Origin: Oscillospiraceae bacterium
Lineage (GTDB): Bacteria; Bacillota_A; Clostridia; Oscillospirales; CAG-272
Assembly: GCA_015063335.1 (NCBI GenBank)
Contig: SVUH01000002.1
Span: 1 to 64,000 of the forward strand
DNA length: 64,000 nucleotides
Direction of reading: 5' to 3'
Under the pieces are notes generated by a model, which was given only the letters and a program-made list of their open reading frames with translations, was not told where the DNA came from and searched no databases. Of this stretch, positions 8,113 to 15,653 are shown one piece after another. The position numbers were made by a program, and so were the translations under genes. Each line of letters starts with the position of its first letter. Positions within the stretch are counted from its first letter, which is position 1.

Positions 8113-8139
8113 AAACATATATTTTGATATTACGAACAG

Positions 8140-8188
8140 AAAGAGCAAGAACAGAAGGATTTTTCTCCTTCTGTTCTTGCTCTTTTAA
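8140..8188. terminator. Bidirectional terminator
   Basis: A stem of about 20 bp (8140-8159 with 8166-8186) lies between convergent genes, the esterase (+) and the AEC transporter (-), with A and T runs on both sides. Confidence 0.9.
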
Positions 8189-8199
8189 ATTTGTTTGGA

Positions 8200-9180
8200 T
8201 CAAAGTCCCGACACAAGCTGTGCCACTGCGACCACGATGGGCATGGTTGCGATAGACAAAAGCGAGGTCATTCCGACGCCCTGCGCAGAAAAGCGAGGCG
8301 AGATGTCGTAAAGCTCTGCAAGCATGGAAACTGCCGTTGCCGACGGCATGCACGTGAGCGCTGTCGCAAAAAGTATCCAATCCGTGCTGAACGGCAAGAA
8401 CAGAGAGCCGAGCTTCATGATGCCGCACACTGTAAGGGGGATCAAGACGAGCTTGAAAAGGCAAAGGTAGTAAAGCTTGCCCGAAACGAAGACCTTGCGC
8501 AGACTTACTGTAGACAGAAGCGCGCCTATAATAAGCATTGAAACGGGGGTGCAGAGTCCCGAAACGTACATCAGAGTATCAGATGCAAACGGCAAAGTCG
8601 CTTTAAGACTAAACCCTTGAAGCGCCGGTATGGCGGGGAGCAGGAATATCGCAATTCCAATAAGACTTGGAATGGTGCCCTTGTTTATAAGCGCCTTTTT
8701 CGGAGTCACCTTAATATCGTCTCTGTGTCTTCCGAGAATACTCATACCGAGCGTCCAGAGAAGAATATTAAAGCTTATCATTATAAACGAAGCCTGAAAC
8801 GCGCCTGTATCGGGGAAGAGCGCACCCAGAATGGGAATGCCTATAAAACCCGTGTTTCCGAATACCATTGAGAATTCCAGTATCTTTCGCTCATCCATGT
8901 GCTTTATTTTTATGCACACGACGTAAGCGATAGCGCCCATAAACAGATGCACGCCAAAGCCGAGCAGAAGCGTTTTAAGGCCGAGCAAAAGGTTTTCCTT
9001 AGTATACGGCTGGGAGGTTATCGAATAGATTATAAGCGCAGGCTGACCGATATTTATTATGAGCGACGACAGCTTTTTCGAGGCGACCGAGTCAATAATG
9101 CCTCTCTTGCCTGCTATATATCCTATAATAAGCAGGATAAACAGCGTCGCTATTGTAATGAGAAACGATTTAAAATCCAT
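8200..9180 (-). CDS. AEC family (auxin efflux carrier-like) transporter
   Basis: The 326-residue protein has about ten hydrophobic segments and the AEC family pattern. It starts MDFKSFLITIATLFILLIIG, has the conserved NIGQPALI motif near residue 43, and has the second repeat half after about residue 170. AEC proteins are secondary transporters, and bacterial members include malate and other organic anion permeases. The substrate cannot be deduced. It is the last gene of a minus-strand run (Nudix, DUF1015, uracil-DNA glycosylase, AEC), 20 nt after the glycosylase gene. Confidence 0.87.
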   Translation of the reverse strand: MDFKSFLITIATLFILLIIGYIAGKRGIIDSVASKKLSSLIINIGQPALIIYSITSQPYTKENLLLGLKTLLLGFGVHLFMGAIAYVVCIKIKHMDERKILEFSMVFGNTGFIGIPILGALFPDTGAFQASFIMISFNILLWTLGMSILGRHRDDIKVTPKKALINKGTIPSLIGIAIFLLPAIPALQGFSLKATLPFASDTLMYVSGLCTPVSMLIIGALLSTVSLRKVFVSGKLYYLCLFKLVLIPLTVCGIMKLGSLFLPFSTDWILFATALTCMPSATAVSMLAELYDISPRFSAQGVGMTSLLSIATMPIVVAVAQLVSGL

Positions 9181-9200
9181 TTTTGATTCCTTTGCGTATA

Positions 9201-9758
9201 TCAGATTATGGAATCTATTTTTTCCTTGATTGCCTTCATGTCGGCAAGCATTTCTTCTTTTTTGTGGGGGTCCCGCAAAAGAAGCGCGGGGTGATAAACT
9301 GCGGTTATGTAGAAGTTGCCCTTCTTAAACCAAACGCCGTGCTCCTTGGTGATCTTGAAGTCGGGCTTTATTAAGCGCATGGCGGAAATTCTGCCAAGGC
9401 AGACGATGACCTTGGGATTTATCAGCCTTACCTGTCTGCGCAAGAATTCGATGCAGGCATCCTCCTCGGCGGGGAGTGGATCGCGGTTTTTTGGCGGACG
9501 GCATTTTAGAATATTTGCAATATATACGTTTTCTCTCGGAATGTCAACGGCAAAAAGGTATTGGTCAAGCAGCTTTCCTGCTCTGCCCACAAAGGGAATA
9601 CCTGTCTTATCCTCGTTGTCACCGGGGGCTTCGCCGACGAAAAGCACGTCGGCATTCTCGTTTCCCACGCCGAAAACGCAGTTTGTTCGAGTTTTACAAA
9701 GCTCGCAGGCAGTACAGCTCTCACAGTCCGCGCGCAGCTTTTCCCATGAATCGCTCAT
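9201..9758 (-). CDS. Uracil-DNA glycosylase, iron-sulfur type (family 4)
   Basis: The enzyme removes uracil from DNA to start base excision repair. The 185-residue protein has the family 4 features: N-terminal cysteines ([10 protein letters not shown], residues about 12-21), and a second Cys pair around residues 85-101 (ILKCRP and DACIEF) to hold a 4Fe-4S cluster. The active-site motif GEAPGDNED is around residue 42 and VYHPALLL is near the C-terminus. Full length for the family. It is 19 nt after the DUF1015 gene in the same direction. Confidence 0.9.
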   Translation of the reverse strand: MSDSWEKLRADCESCTACELCKTRTNCVFGVGNENADVLFVGEAPGDNEDKTGIPFVGRAGKLLDQYLFAVDIPRENVYIANILKCRPPKNRDPLPAEEDACIEFLRRQVRLINPKVIVCLGRISAMRLIKPDFKITKEHGVWFKKGNFYITAVYHPALLLRDPHKKEEMLADMKAIKEKIDSII

Positions 9759-9777
9759 TTTTTTATCCTTTCAACGC

Positions 9778-11037
9778 TTAAAGCGTTATTTTTCTTGCTT
9801 CGAGATAATATCTCTTGTCCTCGGCGTGTCCCATCGAAAAGGTCTTGCGGGGAAGCGCACCGTCGAAAATGACCGTCTTAAAGAGGTCTGCCTTGCCCAT
9901 ACCGTCGAATATAAAGCCGATAGCGCTATTGCGGAGAGCGAGCGTTTCGGTGGAATTTATTCCGTGAATGTAGTCGACCTCGGCGCCGTCGTGACTCTTT
10001 ATGTATTCGTCGATAAAGTCCTGAAGCGTTCCGACGGTGAGCTGGCGCACGGGCGCATCTACCGTTAGCGTGCCCTCGCCCTCGGCGCTTACGTAGCGCA
10101 CAGTCTGCGCGCTTGCCGAGCCGTCGAGTGTACTCGCGTACTTTTTTAGCTCTGCGAGCACGTCAGTGGGATCAACTCCGAACATAACACGATAGATAGG
10201 CTCGAATTTGAGAGAAGCGTCGTGGACGTTTACCACCTCAACGAGCGCGTATCTTGCGGGGTGAGTGCTTGCGGCATCATCACCGATACGTGCCTTTATT
10301 TCCTCGTAAGCCGCCTTTGCGGACGCGAGAGAGTGATTTCCGTCGCCGACAGCAAAGAGCAGGGGCGCGAGATTTCCCTCACCGTAGCGCTCTGCCATTT
10401 TTTCGGGGGAAATGAGATTATCAAGTGCTGCTGTGAGCAACTTTTTCTCCTCACACGAGAGGAAACGTCCCTTTATGTGTCCGCCACCAAGCATGAGCTC
10501 GGTGTCGTAAGCGATCTCTCCGTCCTTACCCGTAAGCGGCTCAATTACAGAGAAATCGGGGTCGTCAATAAGCATCATTACGTGAGGAAGCTCAATAGCT
10601 GCACCGCGTCTTATCGCAACGCGCGGAGGTATTCTCTCGACAACGGTCGCTTCTGTTGCGCGAATGAGCGCGTTTGCGCCTTTTTTGTAGTCGTACTCCT
10701 CAAGATCAACCGCAAGCACGACTCCGCGACGCACGTCGCCGTCGGACTGCGTTCTTTCAACGTATATCATGGAGTCCTTATGCTCGGTGAGAACGCCGTT
10801 GAGGTACTCCTTCATGGTCGAGTTTATCTTTGAAATGCGCGACTCTGTTTCACTAAGATATACCTCTGGGAGAATAAGACGCAAGGTTGAGGGCGCGTCG
10901 CCTACCTCGCGCTCGGCGCTCTCCCAGTATTCGGGCTCGCTCGTGAATTGGTCGCAGGCAACTACTGCCCATTTTTTTGCATCTGTTTTGGTCATATCGG
11001 GCAGAAGAATGTCTGCCGCCTTAAAGCATCTTTTCAT
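9778..11037 (-). CDS. DUF1015 family protein (SerK/SbnI-like)
   Basis: The 419-residue protein belongs to DUF1015, a ParB-like-fold family. Characterised relatives (SerK, SbnI) phosphorylate free serine; whether this one does is inference. Typical stretches are [16 protein letters not shown] near residue 25 and [15 protein letters not shown] near residue 210. The start is the ATG at 11037 with AAAGGA upstream; an in-frame TTG at 11067 would overlap the end of the Nudix gene. It lies between the Nudix and glycosylase genes in one run. Confidence 0.83.
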   Translation of the reverse strand: MKRCFKAADILLPDMTKTDAKKWAVVACDQFTSEPEYWESAEREVGDAPSTLRLILPEVYLSETESRISKINSTMKEYLNGVLTEHKDSMIYVERTQSDGDVRRGVVLAVDLEEYDYKKGANALIRATEATVVERIPPRVAIRRGAAIELPHVMMLIDDPDFSVIEPLTGKDGEIAYDTELMLGGGHIKGRFLSCEEKKLLTAALDNLISPEKMAERYGEGNLAPLLFAVGDGNHSLASAKAAYEEIKARIGDDAASTHPARYALVEVVNVHDASLKFEPIYRVMFGVDPTDVLAELKKYASTLDGSASAQTVRYVSAEGEGTLTVDAPVRQLTVGTLQDFIDEYIKSHDGAEVDYIHGINSTETLALRNSAIGFIFDGMGKADLFKTVIFDGALPRKTFSMGHAEDKRYYLEARKITL

Positions 11038-11060
11038 GTCGTTCTGTTCCTTTGATAGTT

Positions 11061-11657
11061 TTAACAATTTGGATTTTTAAGCTCTTTGTTTATCGTAAGC
11101 GCGGCGCGCATGACCGCCGCCTGCGTTTTTCCGTCGATTATCTCACCGCGCATTATCAAGCCGACAAGCTCGTCAACGGGGATCTTGACTATCTCTATAA
11201 ATTCGTCCTCGTCGAAGTCGGTCTCGCCGAATTCAAGCCCCTCGGCTAAGAACATATGTATTCGCTCGTCGAGTATGGCGGGGGAGGAGAAATACTCACC
11301 CATGTAGGTGATCTTTTTAGCGGTGGCGCCCGTTTCCTCGCGAAGCTCGCGCACGGCGGCATCAAGCGGTATCTCGTCCTTTGAGTCAAGCTTGCCCGCA
11401 GGAATTTCAAGCACCGTTCTGCCTACGGCATATCTGTACTGGCGGACGCAGATTATCTCGCCCTCGTCGGTGACGGGAACTACGCATACAGCCCCCATAT
11501 GGCGGCAGTATTCTCGAAAGCCCTCCTTGCCGTTCGGAAGATATATCTCGTCGCGGTATAGGTGAAGCACCTTGCCGTCGAAGATAAGCTCGGACGATTT
11601 TTTCGTTTCAATAAATTCCTCGTCAGCTTTTTTGAAAATATCGTTAGTGTTGAGCAT
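11061..11657 (-). CDS. Nudix hydrolase, ADP-ribose pyrophosphatase-like
   Basis: The 198-residue protein contains a complete Nudix box, GKLDSKDEIPLDAAVREL continuing REETGA (residues about 98-121), which binds metal and cleaves nucleoside diphosphates linked to a moiety X. The preceding VCVVPVTDEGEIICVRQYR and overall size fit the ADP-ribose pyrophosphatase (NudF) group, which clears ADP-ribose. The start is the ATG at 11657 with GGAGGG upstream; the open frame continues upstream for another 525 nt but that part overlaps rnhA and is not coding. It is the first gene of its run, divergent from rnhA. Confidence 0.88.
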   Translation of the reverse strand: MLNTNDIFKKADEEFIETKKSSELIFDGKVLHLYRDEIYLPNGKEGFREYCRHMGAVCVVPVTDEGEIICVRQYRYAVGRTVLEIPAGKLDSKDEIPLDAAVRELREETGATAKKITYMGEYFSSPAILDERIHMFLAEGLEFGETDFDEDEFIEIVKIPVDELVGLIMRGEIIDGKTQAAVMRAALTINKELKNPNC

Positions 11658-11688
11658 ATGTACCCTCCGCGCAAGTATATAATAAATA

Positions 11689-11717
11689 ATTATACAACAA
11701 TTTTTATCCAAAATCAA
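11689..11717 (-). promoter_or_regulatory. Promoter of the Nudix-DUF1015-glycosylase-AEC run
   Basis: On the minus strand TTGATT (11717-11712) and TATAAT (11694-11689) are 17 bp apart, about 30 nt before the Nudix ATG. Confidence 0.75.
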
Positions 11718-11738
11718 TAGAGATATTGCAAATTTAAC

Positions 11739-11767
11739 TTGAATATTGCGCTTGGATATGGTAAAAT
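11739..11767 (+). promoter_or_regulatory. Promoter of rnhA
   Basis: TTGAAT (11739-11744) and TAAAAT (11762-11767) have a 17-bp spacer, about 31 nt before the ATG. Confidence 0.65.
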
Positions 11768-11798
11768 GTATTCGTAGAAACTTGAAAGGACGTTTTTT

Positions 11799-12233
11799 AT
11801 GAAGCACGTTGATATATATACGGACGGGGCATGCCGCGGCAATCCAGGCAAGGGCGGCTGGGGCGCGATACTCGTTTTCGGAAACGTTGAAAAGGAGCTT
11901 TCGGGCGGAGAGGCTATGACGACCAACAACAGAATGGAGCTGCTCGGCGCTATTCGTGCCATGGAAGCGCTCAAAGAACCCTGCGAGATAACTCTTACCT
12001 CGGACTCCAAATATCTTACCGACGCGATAAACCAAGGCTGGCTTGAGTCGTGGAAGAAGCGCGGCTGGAAAAAGGCAGACAAATCTCCCGTGCTTAACGT
12101 CGAGCTTTGGCAGAGAATAGACGAGCTTATAAGCGTTCATAAGGTTACTTTTGTGTGGGTTCACGGACATGCGGGGCATCACTATAACGAGCGCTGCGAC
12201 GCGCTTGCAACCGCGTTCGCGGATACGCTTTGA
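11799..12233 (+). CDS. rnhA: Ribonuclease HI
   Basis: RNase HI degrades the RNA strand of RNA-DNA hybrids. All catalytic residues are present: Asp9 in [11 protein letters not shown], Glu47 in [10 protein letters not shown], Asp69 in TSDSKYL and Asp134 in NERCDALA. The mobile His is in the [10 protein letters not shown] loop. It is 144 residues, full length, with ATG at 11799 and AAAGGA upstream. It stands alone, divergent from the Nudix gene and next to a repeat-rich gap. Confidence 0.96.
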   Translation: MKHVDIYTDGACRGNPGKGGWGAILVFGNVEKELSGGEAMTTNNRMELLGAIRAMEALKEPCEITLTSDSKYLTDAINQGWLESWKKRGWKKADKSPVLNVELWQRIDELISVHKVTFVWVHGHAGHHYNERCDALATAFADTL

Positions 12234-12279
12234 GGGAAAGCAGGCAAATTAAATTTTAAATATTGCATTTATATGAAAA

Positions 12280-12305
12280 GGACAGTCGAGGACGCCTGTC
12301 CCTAC
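12280..12305 (-). repeat. REP-like palindrome, GTAGGGACAG family, copy 1
   Basis: On the minus strand this reads GTAG followed by the imperfect hairpin GGACAG...CTGTCC. It is an exact inverted copy of 12392-12417, with the GTAG feet facing each other. Confidence 0.8.
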
Positions 12306-12391
12306 AGCCTATTAAGATAGCTACGCTCTGATTTTTTTGCTTGTACTTACACTCAAAATAATTGTAAGAGTTATATTTTAATTTACGGATT

Positions 12392-12417
12392 GTAGGGACA
12401 GGCGTCCTCGACTGTCC
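12392..12417 (+). repeat. REP-like palindrome, GTAGGGACAG family, copy 2
   Basis: GTAG foot at 12392 followed by stem GGACAG/CTGTCC with inner CG/CG pair. All 26 bases are identical to the reverse complement of copy 1. Confidence 0.8.
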
Positions 12418-12473
12418 GTAAAAAATATCGGTACGCACAAATAAAATTTTGTAGCCGAGGCTCGGTTTAAGAA

Positions 12474-12686
12474 AAGCCTTCCCCAGCGGGGGAAGGGGGA
12501 CCGCTTGCGGTGGATGAGGTGTCCATGATTCAATTCATTCTTAACACCTCATCCGTCATTGACTCGCATGGGCGGCTCGTCAATGCCACCTGTCTCGCTG
12601 CGCCTCGGTCACGCTCGCGTTCTGACAACACTCACTGTTGTCATTCATTACGCTCGCGCCGCTTCGCTACCTCACAAGGGAAGGCT
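12474..12686. mobile_element. MITE-like element with AGCCTTCCC ends
   Basis: The 213-bp element has terminal inverted repeats AGCCTTCCC (12475-12483) and GGGAAGGCT (12678-12686). A hairpin CCTTCCCC/GGGGGAAGG lies at the left end. Internal inverted repeat arms are GGATGAGGTGT (12512-12522) and ACACCTCATCC (12544-12554). The layout matches a non-autonomous repeat that I recall from Clostridia, with AGCCTTCCCC arms and GGATGAGG inner arms. It has no transposase. The right half seems longer and less regular than usual. Confidence 0.6.
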
Positions 12687-12752
12687 AACGCTTACGGAAC
12701 TCTATCCGCTTTTACAACCTTACTCACTATCTCAAAACTTTATAAACAATCA

Positions 12753-12780
12753 AAGGGGCTGGCTCGTAAGAGTCAGCCCC
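12753..12780. terminator. GC-rich hairpin, terminator-like
   Basis: GGGGCTGGCTC-GTAA-GAGTCAGCCCC forms an 11-bp stem with one bulge. No T run follows on the plus strand; on the minus strand it is followed by CTTTG. It may be a decayed terminator. A second hairpin AACCCCGCC-ATAGT-GGCGGGGTT lies at 12797-12821. Confidence 0.4.
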
Positions 12781-12885
12781 ATGGTTGTATCACGAAAACC
12801 CCGCCATAGTGGCGGGGTTGAATAGAGGTTAACCGATGAGAAGAAAAAGAATAAAGGATTAAGAAGAAAGTAAAAAAGAGAGCTT

Positions 12886-12911
12886 GTAGGGACAGGCGTC
12901 CCCGACTGTCC
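12886..12911 (+). repeat. REP-like palindrome, GTAGGGACAG family, copy 3
   Basis: GTAG foot at 12886. It differs from copy 2 by one base in the loop (CCCC instead of CCTC). It forms an outward-facing pair with copy 4. Confidence 0.8.
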
Positions 12912-13023
12912 GAGAAAACAAAGGATTAAAACAGAAATATGGTTGATGGAGTATTTTTACGATGTGTGAGGCATGGGAAGAAAAATTCACACAATTGCAA
13001 AGAGAAACTTTATATCTCAATAT

Positions 13024-13049
13024 GGACAGTCGAGGACGCCTGTCCCTAC
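13024..13049 (-). repeat. REP-like palindrome, GTAGGGACAG family, copy 4
   Basis: Minus-strand copy identical to copy 1, with the GTAG foot ending at 13049. Together with copy 3 it makes a 164-bp inverted pair with outward-facing feet. Confidence 0.8.
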
Positions 13050-13171
13050 AAGTAACAACAAGACCCCAAAAGCATCCGTTTACGGATAGTAAGTAACAAT
13101 TGCGTGGCTGGCAGGCCAATAAAAGACGAACTTGTGCGCAGCCAGTATTATTAGGGCTATGCCCGAAACTG

Positions 13172-13248
13172 AAATACCCCCCGTTTCTGATATGCACCTC
13201 CAAAAGTGTCTAACTTTTGGGGTGCATATCATTCACGGGGGGATATTT
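13172..13248. repeat. 77-bp near-perfect palindrome
   Basis: Outer arms AAATACCCCCCG (13172-13183) and CGGGGGGATATTT (13236-13248) enclose inner arms 13189-13207 and 13213-13230. The inner part, read on the minus strand, contains TGCACCCCAAAAGTTAGACA, which resembles terminal repeats of IS3-family elements. It lies 14 nt past the stop of the minus-strand LRR gene, so it may serve as its terminator. Terminator and IS remnant are both possible. Confidence 0.65.
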
Positions 13249-13262
13249 ATTTATATTTTATT

Positions 13263-13928
13263 TTATAACGTTATATCTCCATCCGTGCAATGTATTGTTT
13301 TGATACTGCTGCCGTTGCCCCGCCAGTCGTATTTCGTAATTTCATTCCACTGTGCCTTGGTTCCGTTAAATCTTATGCCCCTGAGTCCGGTACAGCCCAA
13401 GAACGCAGAAGAGCCAATGCTCGTAACGCTGTTGGATATCGTAATGCTCGTAAGTCCGTTACAGCTGGAGAACGTAGAAGAGCCAATGCTCGTAACGCTG
13501 TCCGGTATTGTAATGCTCGTAAGTCCGCTACAGCCATAGAACGCAGAAGAGCCAATGCTCGTAACGCCGTTGCCTATCGTCACGTTTGTGAGCTCGGTAC
13601 AACCAGAGAACGCACGCGCACCAATGCTCGTAACGCTGTCGGGGATAGTTATGCTTTTAAGATTGATTGCTCCCGCAAAAGCTTCGTCCAATATAGTGGA
13701 AACACTCTTTTTGTTATATTCTGAAGGAATAACGATTTCTTCGAGATATTTTGCAGTGCCTGCTGATACGGCGTAGGTTTCGTCGGGGAGGGGATAAAAT
13801 TCAAGTCCTGCAGTGCCATCTTTACTCATGATGCTCGATATGCCAAAGCATGCGCTAAGGCAAGAGAGAAGCGACAGCAACACTGTGAGTGCCAAAATTA
13901 CCGAAATTGATTTTTTGAGATTTTTCAT
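13263..13928 (-). CDS. Leucine-rich repeat (BspA-like) lipoprotein
   Basis: The 221-residue protein has a lipoprotein signal peptide (KKSISVILALTVLLSLLSCL then lipobox LSAC, Cys at about residue 27). The rest includes four BspA-type LRR_5 units of 23 residues, each like LTSITIPDSVTSIGSSAF plus a GC-x-G turn (about residues 110-200). Such proteins display repeats at the cell surface for adhesion or glycan contact. The chosen start is the ATG at 13928, 7 nt after AAGGAG; the open frame continues upstream through a hairpin and is not coding there. No separate promoter is visible directly upstream; expression probably depends on the promoter at 14188-14216 and read-through of the terminator at 13970-14025. 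Confidence 0.82.
   Translation of the reverse strand: MKNLKKSISVILALTVLLSLLSCLSACFGISSIMSKDGTAGLEFYPLPDETYAVSAGTAKYLEEIVIPSEYNKKSVSTILDEAFAGAINLKSITIPDSVTSIGARAFSGCTELTNVTIGNGVTSIGSSAFYGCSGLTSITIPDSVTSIGSSTFSSCNGLTSITISNSVTSIGSSAFLGCTGLRGIRFNGTKAQWNEITKYDWRGNGSSIKTIHCTDGDITL
13395..13670. repeat. Four tandem 69-bp units inside the LRR gene
   Basis: The 23-residue LRR units are repeated at DNA level with high identity, seen as recurring GAGCCAATGCTCGTAACGC stretches 69 bp apart. Such units can change in number by slippage or recombination. Confidence 0.75.
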
Positions 13929-13969
13929 TTTCATTCTCCTTAAAATGTTTTTGTCATTTCGGTGAAAAT

Positions 13970-14025
13970 AAAAAGGTGCGACAACCAGAGTCGTTACACC
14001 GAAAAACGCAGACTCCAATTGTCGC
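13970..14025 (-). terminator. Terminator-like hairpin downstream of the rod RNA
   Basis: On the minus strand arms 14025-14011 and 13992-13978 pair at 12 of 15 positions (GCGACAA-NNN-GAGTC on both sides) and are followed by ACCTTTTT. It lies between the rod RNA and the LRR gene. Confidence 0.7.
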
Positions 14026-14181
14026 CAAACAAATCGAAATGATATGGGAATAAATCCGACATATTCAACCTTCGAGGAATTTGCATTTTTACCAAATTCA
14101 AAAAAAGTTGAGATGCCGAAAAAGGGTATAAAAGCCCAAAAGACAAAAATATCCCATTATCAAGTATTCGATTTGTTTGGC
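13970..14181 (-). ncRNA. Candidate rod-shaped structured RNA (6S-like architecture or LRR-gene leader)
   Basis: A minus-strand RNA of about 210 nt is predicted, from a start near 14181 to the U run at about 13970. Helices: P1 14181-14167 with 14038-14024 (15 bp); P2 14162-14152 with 14049-14040 (10 bp, one bulge). A large lopsided bubble follows, with a small GGG/CCC hairpin at 14137-14124. Then P3: 14118-14113 with 14062-14057, 14110-14103 with 14073-14066, and 14099-14093 with 14083-14077, loop 14092-14084. Its 5' end falls where the promoter at 14188-14216 predicts. The rod with one central bubble recalls 6S RNA, but no sequence signature was recognised. Alternatively it is a regulated leader of the LRR gene. 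Confidence 0.62.
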
Positions 14182-14187
14182 ACTCTC

Positions 14188-14216
14188 ATTATAGCACAAG
14201 TTTTGAAGTTTGTAAA
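14188..14216 (-). promoter_or_regulatory. Promoter of the rod RNA
   Basis: On the minus strand TTTACA (14216-14211) and TATAAT (14193-14188) have a 17-bp spacer ending in TGTGC (extended -10). The expected start, about 7 nt on, is 14181, exactly the outer end of helix P1. Confidence 0.78.
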
Positions 14217-14265
14217 TACGTTATTGAAAAATAAAGAATACTGCAAAGAGGCGGTGTGTAGAGAT

Positions 14266-15246
14266 TTACGTCAAAATGCCCGACAGCAGAAGGCAAGCCC
14301 CGCCCATGAGCGCGGCTTTTATTAGGTGAGCGAGGACGTAGGGCTTTATTTCAAACGGCGCGTCGGAGCACATTGAAACCGTCTGAAAATGGACGGAGAG
14401 TCCCGACCAGCCGACGGCAATTCCGCACAGCGCAAGACTCCATTCGGCGCCCATCTCTCCTATGCGGGCAACGCCCGACGTAAGCTCGAAAAAGGAGAAT
14501 ATAAGGGCGGTTGCGGTATCGGAAAGCTCAAAAAGGGAAAGCGTACTCTCGACTACTCCGAGAAACGCGCAAAAGAAAACGACGAATGCGCAGACGGACA
14601 CCATGCCTGCGGCAGCGCTTGTGACGGCGTGTGTGAAAACGCCCGCAAACCCCATTGATTTTTTGTTTTGAGGTGCGGATTGCGGTGTCGGTTCGGATTT
14701 ATCCCAAAGAGCTATTACCGCACCTATAAGCGCGGAAATTAAGATAGATAAGACGTACAACACCACTCCCACAAGGGGGGAGCCAAAGGTTTCCTTACCG
14801 ACAGCCCCGATAAGAAAGGCAGGACTTGGCGTGCTTGTTATGCATACCGCGCGCTTATATTCTGAAAAGCTTATATGCTCACTCGCATAAAGCTCACAAA
14901 GGGAGCGCGCACCTACGGGAAATCCGCAAAGCCAGCCGATAATTACAGCCCCCGTAGCGTCCTCGCCTATTTTGAATATGCGCCGAAAAAGTCTTGAAGG
15001 GAGCTTACAAAGTGCCCTTAACGCTCCGCTTTCGATGGCGATAGATGACAGCACCATAAAAGGGAAAAGCGCGGGAATGAGGCGCGTCCCGCAAAGGTAA
15101 AGTCCATTCTGTACCCAAAGAGAAGCGGCAGAAGCATTTTTGAAAAACAGAATAATGACGAAAAGGCTCATGAAGGCAAAGGCATAGCGCCGTTTTATGA
15201 CTGTTTTATGTGTGCCTTGCCGTTTCCCTGTTTCGATAAGAGTCAT
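14266..15246 (-). CDS. ylbJ: Sporulation integral membrane protein YlbJ-like (Gate domain)
   Basis: The 326-residue membrane protein has about eight hydrophobic segments and nucleoside-recognition (Gate) domain features. LIPALFPFMVLSS (about residue 57) and IGWLCGFPVGARSLCELY (about residue 103) are typical of YlbJ. In Bacillus ylbJ is a mother-cell (sigma E) gene needed for spore coat/cortex formation. Here it is divergent from the sigma-E-type pair yqfC-yqfD, which supports a sporulation role. The ATG at 15246 follows GGAGG by 7 nt. Another Gate-family transporter is possible, but location and length favour YlbJ. Confidence 0.8.
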   Translation of the reverse strand: MTLIETGKRQGTHKTVIKRRYAFAFMSLFVIILFFKNASAASLWVQNGLYLCGTRLIPALFPFMVLSSIAIESGALRALCKLPSRLFRRIFKIGEDATGAVIIGWLCGFPVGARSLCELYASEHISFSEYKRAVCITSTPSPAFLIGAVGKETFGSPLVGVVLYVLSILISALIGAVIALWDKSEPTPQSAPQNKKSMGFAGVFTHAVTSAAAGMVSVCAFVVFFCAFLGVVESTLSLFELSDTATALIFSFFELTSGVARIGEMGAEWSLALCGIAVGWSGLSVHFQTVSMCSDAPFEIKPYVLAHLIKAALMGGACLLLSGILT

Positions 15247-15347
15247 TTAAGAGCCTCCGTGGGCATAAAATATTTTGAATAAATGCGCTCGGTAAATCTT
15301 ACTGCCAGACAGCTTTAAATATGACTTACAGGCGCTTTGGAGGACAC

Positions 15348-15653
15348 ATGACGAAGAAAAACAAAAATTCAGGTGCGGATACTCCGCGCCTGCGGGAGCG
15401 GCTCTGCCACGCGCTCGATATAAAGCCCGATATTTTCCTCGGAGAGACGCTTATTGAGCTGCGCGGGCGCAATTCGCTTACTGTGCGGGGCGGTGGCGGC
15501 ATCACCGCTTACGGAGATAAGGAAATAAGGTTCAAGCTAAAAAAAGGGGAGCTTTCCGTGAGGGGGGAGCGACTTGCTTGCGCGTCGTTTGAGAGGGGAG
15601 CGGCGGTGGTTGACGGCAATATTTTTTCCGTGAGCTTTGAGGAGGACGCATGA
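15348..15653 (+). CDS. yqfC: Sporulation protein YqfC
   Basis: The 101-residue protein belongs to the YabP/YqfC family, made in the mother cell during sporulation. The segment from GETLIELRGRNSLTVRGGGG to GEL matches the family core. The start is the ATG at 15348, 5 nt after GGAGG; an ATG at 15321 is in frame but has no site. It overlaps yqfD by 4 nt (ATGA), so the two are translationally coupled, as in other Clostridia. Confidence 0.87.
   Translation: MTKKNKNSGADTPRLRERLCHALDIKPDIFLGETLIELRGRNSLTVRGGGGITAYGDKEIRFKLKKGELSVRGERLACASFERGAAVVDGNIFSVSFEEDA

Larger units (their letters stand above)
12234..13262. other. 1-kb gene-free stretch packed with repeats
   Basis: I find no credible gene here. 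It holds four REP-like palindromes (12280-12305, 12392-12417, 12886-12911, 13024-13049), a MITE-like element (12474-12686), two GC-rich hairpins (12753-12780 and 12797-12821) and a 77-bp palindrome (13172-13248). Short open frames in the MITE region follow from its lack of stops and have no ribosome binding site. Confidence 0.75.
13929..14265. other. Gene-free stretch between the LRR gene and ylbJ
   Basis: The 337-bp gap has no credible gene. A 93-codon plus-strand frame (14044-14325) merely crosses the RNA helices and the end of ylbJ. The gap holds the rod RNA, its promoter and its terminator. About 50 nt at 14217-14265 hold nothing that I recognise. Confidence 0.7.

Noticed and set aside
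11658..12182. Upstream extension of the Nudix frame
   Set aside because: It overlaps rnhA antisense. The ATG at 11657 has a good site and gives the normal Nudix length.
13400..13670. CRISPR array
   Set aside because: The regular repeats are 69-bp coding units of an LRR protein, with no spacers and no cas genes in the window.
14044..14325. 93-codon plus-strand frame
   Set aside because: No ribosome binding site or family; it crosses the helices of the rod RNA and the end of ylbJ.
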